A DNA stretch of 12,113 nucleotides. It comes from an uncultured Mailhella sp. GTDB lineage: Bacteria > Desulfobacterota > Desulfovibrionia > Desulfovibrionales > Desulfovibrionaceae. The position numbers were made by a program, and so were the translations under genes. Each line of letters opens with the position of its first letter. Position 1 is the stretch's first letter. Location of the stretch: positions 1-12,113 of the forward strand of contig NZ_CAJJIC010000064.1 in assembly GCF_905187505.1 (NCBI RefSeq), given 5' to 3'. The notes under the pieces were generated by a model, which did not search any database, was not told the origin of the DNA, and saw only the letters and a list, made by a program, of their open reading frames with translations. Below are positions 6,643-12,113 of this stretch, one piece after another.

Positions 6643-9170
6643 GCCTGAGGCCTGTGCGCTTTCAACCACCGGATAAGCTGCGCTCCCATGAGCTGCGTGT
6701 TGCCTGTAAGCGTTATGCCGAGTTCCGCGGCTATCTGCCGCAGCACCTTGCGCACCTTTCCATTTTCAACATCCGGTCCGTTCCTTCTCCGTATGCGGAT
6801 GGGAAAATTGTTGTTGTTCCTGTATCGCTCAATAATGAAGTCATGATATTCCGCAAAATCGTCGTGCTCCATGCCTGCCTTGTCTTCAGGCGACAGGTTC
6901 TCATCCGTCTCTTCAGGAACTTCAGATTCCTCCGAGAGTTCCATGTCCGGCATGTCCTCCGGGACAATGGCAGCATCGGAAATCTGAACGTAGGCGGCCA
7001 GTTTTAGAAATGACGATTCATTCCATTCCCATATTTCACAAGGTCTGCCGAGAGAAACCGACTCTCCGAACAGCGACACGTCAGACTGGGTGACAGTCAG
7101 AAACCTGTTCTCTGCCTTTTTCCTGTGGTCATTGAGAACCCACTGAATTTTCTGCCAATCTTCAAAAAAATACTCTTCAAGCAAGGGAACTATCTGCCGT
7201 CGGAATATCTCTGCAAGAGCACACATGAAACGGCCCCTTTCACTTTCACCGTTCAGGGAAAATCCGCTCAGAAGACGCATGAACGGCGCATGACCCAGGC
7301 GATGATCCCGATCCAGCAACACGGAAATGCGCTGATTCATGTCGCTGAGTATCTTGCCGAGGGAAATGCCAGAAGCTTCATCCAGAACCAGACTTTCCAA
7401 GAGCTGCGGCCGGGGCGGCACCTCTTCAAAGGAAAAACGTCTGCGAAGAGCAATGTCGAGCCCCGTCAGAGAACGATCCGCCGTGTTCATGGTACCGATG
7501 ACATACACGTTCTCCGGCACGGTGAACTTATCCCGAGAATAGGGAAGCCGCACCCAGAGCGTTTCTCTCTTCGTGCTGCTTCCCGGCAGGGCTTCCCGTC
7601 TTGCATCTTCTATAAGTGTGATGAGTTCTCCAAAGATGCGAGCAATGTTGCCACGGTTTATCTCATCAATGATCAAAACATAGGGCAGCGCTTCATCTCC
7701 CCTGGATGCGCTTCCCTGAAGCAATCCTTCCAGTCTTTTCATGTCTAGAACTTCACTACCAAGTTCATACAGCGTGATCTGACTGAAATTTTTATTCATG
7801 AGGTCCTCTGCAGGACGAGAGGGAGAAAGCGTGCAGAGCCACCTGACCTTTCGGCACTGCCCATAGGAATCTTCCTCTCTCTGCATGACCCGGTACTCGC
7901 CCGTGATTTCACCGACAGCCCTGAATTTACGGTTGCCGTCGGAAACGATCACAATGTCGCCGACCTTCATTCTGCGGCAAAACTTGTTTACCACGCTGAC
8001 GGCATAATCGTTGTTCCCTATCTGATCGGGAAGATCGCTTTTAAACTTCTCATGGATGTCACGCTCCGTCAGGCAGGACGAAAAATCCACGCAGCCTCCA
8101 TATCCCAGCAGGACATAATTATTCTTCAGGCACTCGTCATAGATGTACGCATCCTCGCCCTGCGTGTTTCCCAGAGACATTTTCCATATTCGTCGCCCGC
8201 TCAGCTCAATCTTGTCCGTTTCGATGCGATGGATTCGGCTGCGCGCGGCATTGCACAATTCCTTAAATATGCCGTCTTCCACGGCATAGCCGACACTGCC
8301 GTTTTCCCCCGCAAATGCGCGTATGCCTTCTACGAAATCTTCATAGCTGAAGCTCTGATGAAAGGTCACAAACCGTATGTGTCCTCCGGCTGCCAGCCGG
8401 TCAAAGCATTGCTTTTTTTCCTCTCTGTTCCGACCGATCTCCTTCAGTCCGGCGGAAGCGAATATCTCCAGCGCCCTGTCTACCGTGGCATACGTCTTGC
8501 CCGTCCCGGGAGGACCGTACAGAATCTGATTCAACGGAATGCTTCTCTTCAGAACAGGCATCGCCGTTTCCGTTTCCGTCTCCCGACTCCATATCTGCTC
8601 ACTGTAGACAAACAGGTTCCTTTCTCCGCGCCGATCCATGAGTCGGCGATACAGCTCCGCAGTGCTCAGACTCGCCCCCTCGGCATCGCCAAGGGCTGTT
8701 GTCAGCCTCTCGCGCCTGTATACGCAAACAATCTGCGGATTCTGTCGGTCCTGATAAAGAAAGGCAATCTTCCATGCGACCATGGGCCAGAGCGCATCGG
8801 CCGTTACGGCCTCCAGATTTCGGGACTGCACGGCATCAATGATGCTCAAAACGTTTTTTTTGACAGCGGCAAAGGCTTCTTCAGGGGAGTCTCCCAGACA
8901 CGCTCGCCAGGCATATTTTTCCCCGTAAGTGAACCCGCGGGACTTTTTTTCCGAAAACTCGGTGTTTCCCCGCTGATATATGCCGAACTTGAAGGCATTT
9001 CCGCCCCAGATGGACCCCAGCTTGTCCGTCATGCTTTCCAGACAGCGCACAAAACAGCTCTGCTCGCTCAATGTGTGGTACTGCGGCAACGTCATGCCGC
9101 GAACTTTCTCCACAGGCCAGAGTTCAAGAAACTTCGTCCAGATGGAATCACACTGACTGATGTCGATCAT
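6639..9170 (-). CDS. mcrB: McrB GTPase with PUA/EVE-like insertion
   Basis: An 843-residue motor and recognition subunit, far longer than E. coli McrB (about 460). The start has AAGG/GGAAG just upstream. Residues 1-200 are an N-terminal domain of the kind found in large McrB-like ATPases (WP, MTLPQY, WKIAFLYQ), presumed to help recognise substrate. The AAA+ domain begins at about 211: Walker A GPPGTGKT (219-226), FVTFHQSFSYEDFVEG (267-282), Walker B VLIIDE (498-503), the McrB signature MNTADRS (561-567) that replaces sensor I and supports GTP use, and RRRF (576-579). Between Walker A and B, about 327-470, lies an insert resembling EVE/PUA-like modules (IWKMSLG, NYVLLGYGG, MKVGDIVIV, VGEITGEY), a fold used to read modified bases. 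After an acidic linker (736-770) comes an unassigned tail, 771-843. Strand, overlap and motifs make the pairing with McrC secure. Confidence 0.93.
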   Translation of the reverse strand: MIDISQCDSIWTKFLELWPVEKVRGMTLPQYHTLSEQSCFVRCLESMTDKLGSIWGGNAFKFGIYQRGNTEFSEKKSRGFTYGEKYAWRACLGDSPEEAFAAVKKNVLSIIDAVQSRNLEAVTADALWPMVAWKIAFLYQDRQNPQIVCVYRRERLTTALGDAEGASLSTAELYRRLMDRRGERNLFVYSEQIWSRETETETAMPVLKRSIPLNQILYGPPGTGKTYATVDRALEIFASAGLKEIGRNREEKKQCFDRLAAGGHIRFVTFHQSFSYEDFVEGIRAFAGENGSVGYAVEDGIFKELCNAARSRIHRIETDKIELSGRRIWKMSLGNTQGEDAYIYDECLKNNYVLLGYGGCVDFSSCLTERDIHEKFKSDLPDQIGNNDYAVSVVNKFCRRMKVGDIVIVSDGNRKFRAVGEITGEYRVMQREEDSYGQCRKVRWLCTLSPSRPAEDLMNKNFSQITLYELGSEVLDMKRLEGLLQGSASRGDEALPYVLIIDEINRGNIARIFGELITLIEDARREALPGSSTKRETLWVRLPYSRDKFTVPENVYVIGTMNTADRSLTGLDIALRRRFSFEEVPPRPQLLESLVLDEASGISLGKILSDMNQRISVLLDRDHRLGHAPFMRLLSGFSLNGESERGRFMCALAEIFRRQIVPLLEEYFFEDWQKIQWVLNDHRKKAENRFLTVTQSDVSLFGESVSLGRPCEIWEWNESSFLKLAAYVQISDAAIVPEDMPDMELSEESEVPEETDENLSPEDKAGMEHDDFAEYHDFIIERYRNNNNFPIRIRRRNGPDVENGKVRKVLRQIAAELGITLTGNTQLMGAQLIRWLKAHRPQA

Positions 9171-9560
9171 AACTTCCTACCTTAAAAGAACGCCGGACAA
9201 TCACGTCCCACAGACTCGCCGTCTGAAGACATCGGAAAACATACCATACAGAGTATAGAAAGCCCCGCGTCTTTACAACCGGCCAAGGTCGTTTGAAAAG
9301 CATCCTCGAGACTTCTGAGCATCGGCGATTTTCCCCGCACACGTCCGCCATCCCCTGCACACGGCAGACATGCGGCGCGTTCCGCTCCCTGCGCACCGGG
9401 GATATCGACAAGAAGAACCGCGCCCCGCCCTTGCCCTTCCGTCGGACATTTTCGGGCCGGAACTGCGGCAGGAGCAGGCGCCCTCCGCGTCCGCCTTTTT
9501 CCGGCGCCATCGTCGGCGAGTTCCGGCATGAGGTCCGCGGCGCATGGACGGAAAACGGGC
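9171..9560. other. Intergenic region between mcrB and dnaA
   Basis: No credible gene lies here; overlapping frames on both strands lack domains. It holds the putative mcrB promoter (9252-9278) and a nested inverted repeat: GCCGGAACT (9456-9464) with AGTTCCGGC (9519-9527), enclosing two GGCGCC copies (9477-9482 and 9503-9508) that can pair. It lies beyond the dnaA terminator, so it is unlikely to be dnaA 3' sequence. Confidence 0.5.
9252..9278 (-). promoter_or_regulatory. Possible mcrBC promoter
   Basis: On the minus strand, TTGTAA (9273-9278) is followed after 15 bp by TATACT (9252-9257), a good -10 with shorter than ideal spacing, about 80 bases before the mcrB start. The -10 overlaps the small inverted repeat ATAC-AGA-GTAT (9247-9257), which could bind a regulator. 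It is the only promoter-like site I see upstream of mcrB. Confidence 0.35.
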
Positions 9561-9583
9561 AAAAAAAAAGCCCCGCACGGGGC
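9561..9583 (-). terminator. Intrinsic terminator of dnaA
   Basis: On the minus strand, GCCCC-GTGC-GGGGC (9583 to 9570) is followed by nine T residues (9569 to 9561). It lies 20 bases after the dnaA stop, so dnaA is transcribed separately from mcrBC. Confidence 0.93.
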
Positions 9584-9603
9584 AGGGCGACATTTCGGAA
9601 ACA

Positions 9604-11076
9604 CTAGGCCAGCATGGCCGAACGTTCGATGAGGGAAACCGTGTGCTCAATCTGGCCGCCGAGGGAGGAATGACGGCTCATTTCGCGCTCGACCGCGGTA
9701 ATGCCCTTGATGACCGTGGAATGCTTGCGGTTGAAGCGCTCACCGATCTGCTCGAGCGTGAGGTCGGTATGCTTGCGCAGAAGGAAGAAGGCCGTGTTGC
9801 GGGCCAGCACGAGATTCTGACGGCGGGACTTGGAGCAGAGCTGCGCGGGCGTAAGGTCGAAGCTGCGGCAGATGAGCTCCACAACGTCCTCAAGGCTGAG
9901 GCTGGGACTCGTGCGCGCCACGTTGCGTATGACGTCCATGGCCATCTCTTCCGTGACCGTGTGCCCCGTGAACTGCGACTGCAGCATGAGATTGTGCAGA
10001 CAGCTTTCCAGAAGGCGGACGTCGCCGGTGATGCGGTCGGCCAGAAGATCGGCCACGCGGGAAGGCAGCACCATGCACTGCCGACGGGCCTTTTCCTGAA
10101 GAATGTGCAGACGCGTGTCGCGGTTCGGACGCTCCATGCTCGCCACAAAACCGGAACAGAAGCGGGACACGAGCTGCGAATCCACGCCCGCAAGATCGCG
10201 CGGCGCAAAGGAACTCGTGAGCACCACGCGGCCGCCGTGATCCTGAAGATTCTTGATGGTGGAAAGCAGCTCTTCCTGCGTGCGGTCCTTGCCGCGCAGA
10301 AAATGCACGTCCTCAAGAAGCAGCATGTCCAGCTGACGGAAACGTTCCTTGAACTGGTCGATGGTCTTGTACTTCATGGCCTGCACGAACTGCGAGGTGA
10401 ACTCCTCGGCCGTGAGGTACTCCATGCGCACCTGTCTTTTGTCCGCCTCAAGGCTGAGCGCGCGGCCCACGGCCTGCGTGAGATGCGTCTTGCCGAGTCC
10501 CGCACCGGCGCAGAGAAACACCATGTCCACGGGAGCGTTGGCCGCAAGAATGTTGCTCGCGGCGGCATAGGCAATCTGATTGCAGGGCCCGACCACGAAA
10601 TCCTCAAAGGAGTGCTTCCACCCCTTCATCATGGCGGGATTGAAGGTGCGCACGCGGGGCAGCGGCATGGGAAGGTCGAGCTGCTTGTCGGCCATGAGCA
10701 CGGTGGGCGCCGTGGACGGGATGGAGGCGGCAAGCTGTTCGAGACTCGCCGGACGGGGCAGCTCCGTCTTCTTGCGGGACGAGGAAGCCTTCACCGTCAC
10801 CTTGACGCGGCTGCCGAGCAGGGAAGACGCCACTTCCGCTATGGCCTGGGAGAACTGGTCGCGCACCTGAGCCGCCATAAAATCGTTCATGGCAGTCAGG
10901 CGAACTTCCCATTCGCAGACGCCGACCGGTTCAATAAGAAGCCCCTGGCCGCCGGAGCGGTCAGCGTGCGACAGTTTGACCACGTCTCCCTTGAGCGGTT
11001 CAAGAAAAACCTTGAACTTACCCTCGGGAAGTCTGCTGCGAAGTTCGTTGAGTATAGAAGACCAGATTTCTTTCAT
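9604..11076 (-). CDS. dnaA: Chromosomal replication initiator DnaA
   Basis: A 490-residue DnaA, the AAA+ protein that melts the replication origin. Domain I is at about 1-85 (MKEIWSSILNELRSRL). A linker follows, then the AAA+ domain from about 150 (FEDFVVGPCNQIAYAAA), Walker A GAGLGKTH (191-198), Walker B LLLEDVHFLRGK (253-263, Glu-Asp where many DnaAs have Asp-Asp), SRF (304-306) in the arginine-finger region, and sensor II GDVRLLES (351-358). DNA-binding domain IV is at about 392-485 with SKSRRQNLVLARNTAF and RKHSTVIKGIT, replacing the common RDHTTVLHA. An in-frame TAA 12 bases upstream fixes the ATG, yet no Shine-Dalgarno is visible before it. dnaN does not follow; the next gene is mcrB, beyond a strong terminator. 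Some Desulfovibrio genomes are, from memory, annotated with two dnaA genes, so this could be the second copy. Confidence 0.95.
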   Translation of the reverse strand: MKEIWSSILNELRSRLPEGKFKVFLEPLKGDVVKLSHADRSGGQGLLIEPVGVCEWEVRLTAMNDFMAAQVRDQFSQAIAEVASSLLGSRVKVTVKASSSRKKTELPRPASLEQLAASIPSTAPTVLMADKQLDLPMPLPRVRTFNPAMMKGWKHSFEDFVVGPCNQIAYAAASNILAANAPVDMVFLCAGAGLGKTHLTQAVGRALSLEADKRQVRMEYLTAEEFTSQFVQAMKYKTIDQFKERFRQLDMLLLEDVHFLRGKDRTQEELLSTIKNLQDHGGRVVLTSSFAPRDLAGVDSQLVSRFCSGFVASMERPNRDTRLHILQEKARRQCMVLPSRVADLLADRITGDVRLLESCLHNLMLQSQFTGHTVTEEMAMDVIRNVARTSPSLSLEDVVELICRSFDLTPAQLCSKSRRQNLVLARNTAFFLLRKHTDLTLEQIGERFNRKHSTVIKGITAVEREMSRHSSLGGQIEHTVSLIERSAMLA

Positions 11077-11390
11077 AACAGAACAGGTTTACAGAAGGGC
11101 AAAGGAAAATACCATCGGCACGAATCAAAAATCGGCACTACGCCGCAAGCGCCGTATCCACAATGTGTCGAATGAATAACTCCTTATCATGTTTGAAAAA
11201 ATTTTCAACTGTCCCATTATTTCCATTTTTTCATTAATGTATTGATAACACTTGAAAATCCACGGAAAACAAAAATATTCGATCCGCACAATTTATTTTT
11301 TCTCCACAATTGCTTCTTCGTTTTTCTCAATTTTTCTCAAATTTTCTTCATTTTTCGCTTTTTTACCCATTTTTGCGCCGGATGTGTGAA
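11077..11390 (-). promoter_or_regulatory. dnaA leader and AT-rich, possibly origin-like region
   Basis: This is the region upstream of dnaA. Near-consensus DnaA boxes (TTATCCACA) are GTATCCACA at 11154-11162 and TTCTCCACA at 11300-11308, each 8 of 9; a weaker TTCTCCACG is at 11532-11540, outside this feature. A perfect palindrome TTGAAAA-AA-TTTTCAA (11193-11208) contains a TTGAAA that could serve as the dnaA -35 box. From 11290 to 11375, T-tracts recur about every 10 bp, suggesting bent DNA. AAGGAG on the minus strand (11185-11180) lies more than 100 bases from the dnaA start and cannot serve it. These traits fit DnaA autoregulation and would fit an origin, but only two good boxes is a small cluster. 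Confidence 0.5.
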
Positions 11391-11748
11391 ATCTCCGCTT
11401 CCCCGTTTTTCTCCCTCGCTTTCCTCCTTGGAAAAACTCCGCTGAGCCCTCCTCTGTGCGCTCCGTCAGAACATCCAGCTCAACCGCCTTTTTTTGCTCA
11501 TGTTTCCTCTCTCCCGTCGTTTTGTCGACATTTCTCCACGAACGCTTTGCCGTCTCATGGGGAAAAGACGTCTTTCTCTTGCGCCGGAAACCGCGCTTTC
11601 CAGAGCAAAAGAACGGCGGAAAAATCCGGGATAATCCGGGTCAGGGCAAATCAAGAAAAGGACGATTTCGGGACGCCGGCAGCCGCCATTTTCCTGTTCC
11701 GCCCTGCATTTTCCGCCGCCCACGGAGCACGTCCGTCCGTCAGTCCCG
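11391..11748. other. Intergenic stretch upstream of dnaA, no gene seen
   Basis: I find no supported gene here. The open frames crossing it are composition-driven and lack ribosome sites. It contains the palindrome TGTCGACA (11523-11530) next to the weak DnaA-box-like TTCTCCACG, and a short AATCCGGG duplication at about 11623-11640. Confidence 0.4.
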
Positions 11749-11835
11749 CACACGCCGTACGGACGCGGGGCTTGCACGGTGGTCATTTCGCTTAACGGCG
11801 GAAGTAAATTCCGCCTGCTCATGACCACCGGCCGG
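11749..11835 (+). repeat. Structured repeat, copy 3
   Basis: An 87-bp copy lacking the third hairpin and the GAGCGTTGAGAG end found in copies 2 and 4. The outer stem CGGTGGTCAT / ATGACCACCG (11777-11786 with 11821-11830) is a perfect 10 bp. The inner hairpin is GGCGGAA-GTAAA-TTCCGCC (11797-11815). Against copy 2, three outer pairs and one inner pair differ with both partners changed. It is oriented opposite to copies 1 and 2 and about 134 bp before copy 4. Confidence 0.85.
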
Positions 11836-11880
11836 GTGACATTTTCCCTCTCCCGAGTGACTCCGACTCCCGTCTGCTTT

Positions 11881-12007
11881 GGACACACTGTACGGACTGC
11901 GGAACTTGTACGGTGGCCATTTCATTTAACGGCGGAAGTAAATTCCGCCTATTCATGACCACCGGCCGGGCCGCTCGAAAGCGGCCCGGGGCCCAGAGCG
12001 TTGAGAG
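11881..12007 (+). repeat. Structured repeat, copy 4 (complete core)
   Basis: A full-length copy aligning end to end with the reverse complement of copy 2. The outer stem is 11911-11920 with 11955-11964, with one C-A mismatch (11917/11958) that would be a G-U pair if the minus strand is transcribed. The inner hairpin is GGCGGAA-GTAAA-TTCCGCC (11931-11949). The third hairpin is CCGGGCCGCT-CGAA-AGCGGCCCGG (11966-11989), longer than the 6-bp stem at the same place in copy 2. It ends in GAGCGTTGAGAG (11996-12007). There is no T-run after the hairpin, so it is not a standard terminator. Nothing recognisable follows to the window end. Confidence 0.85.
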
Positions 12008-12113
12008 AAGGTTATCCGCTGCAAACAAAAGCCCGCCAAGGCTTCGAGAGACGGCAGGTCATGCCAACGAAGGCTTTCCAGAGCTTCGAGTCAGCGCGCT
12101 CCCCTAAAAATCT

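Noticed and set aside
9544..11175. 543-codon open frame antisense to dnaA
   Set aside because: It is a shadow of dnaA in GC-rich DNA: His/Gly/Arg-rich composition, no domain, and the opposite strand has unmistakable DnaA motifs.
11924..12005. Integron attC-like boxes in the repeat (ATTTAAC or GCTTAAC, and GTTGAGA)
   Set aside because: RYYYAAC is matched, but the distal box is GTTGAGA, not GTTRRRY, and it does not complement the first. The nested hairpins do not form an attC fold, and no integrase or cassette is present.
1..12007. Whole window as a composite transposon bounded by inverted repeats
   Set aside because: No transposase or integrase is present, the repeats occur as tandem pairs with a folded core rather than as element ends, and the interior holds dnaA.

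Overview
The window looks like chromosomal DNA from a GC-rich Gram-negative bacterium, most likely a Desulfovibrionaceae-type member of the Desulfobacterota. The assignment is inferred from protein style: the DnaA with an RKHSTV domain IV signature, a GAF-AAA+-Fis regulator of NifA type, and a YfgM-like membrane TPR protein. There is no rRNA, tRNA or species marker to fix it. Six genes are well supported and one small gene is likely.

Layout. Positions 1-306 hold two copies of a structured intergenic repeat. A promoter-like site with a perfect palindrome follows. Then comes a two-gene + strand operon: a membrane-anchored TPR protein (402-1136) and a GAF-AAA+-Fis regulator (1164-2753) whose sigma-54 and ATPase motifs are eroded. 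It ends at a clear intrinsic terminator (2798-2839). About 750 GC-rich bases without a convincing gene follow. A small minus-strand gene (3598-3822) then diverges from a CI/LexA-like S24 repressor (3983-4741) across an AT-rich, palindrome-containing control region.

After another 650 bases without a gene lies a minus-strand type IV restriction operon, mcrB-mcrC (9170 down to 5392). The two genes overlap by an ATGA, and their A+T content is visibly higher than the rest. McrB carries a PUA/EVE-like module inserted inside its AAA+ domain and an unexplained C-terminal tail. Next is a stand-alone dnaA (11076 down to 9604) with its own terminator and no dnaN beside it. Upstream of dnaA is an AT-rich tract with near-consensus DnaA boxes, a perfect palindrome and T-tracts phased at about 10 bp. 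This could be its control region and/or an origin-like region. The window closes with two more copies of the structured repeat, inverted relative to the left pair.

How the parts relate: the TPR and regulator genes form one transcription unit. The S24 repressor and the small divergent gene probably share operators, in the manner of phage-type switches. McrB (GTP-driven recognition motor) and McrC (nuclease) form one modification-dependent restriction machine. The least expected signal is the repeat family: its copies differ mostly by compensated base-pair changes in two nested stems, so a folded RNA or DNA hairpin is what is being conserved.
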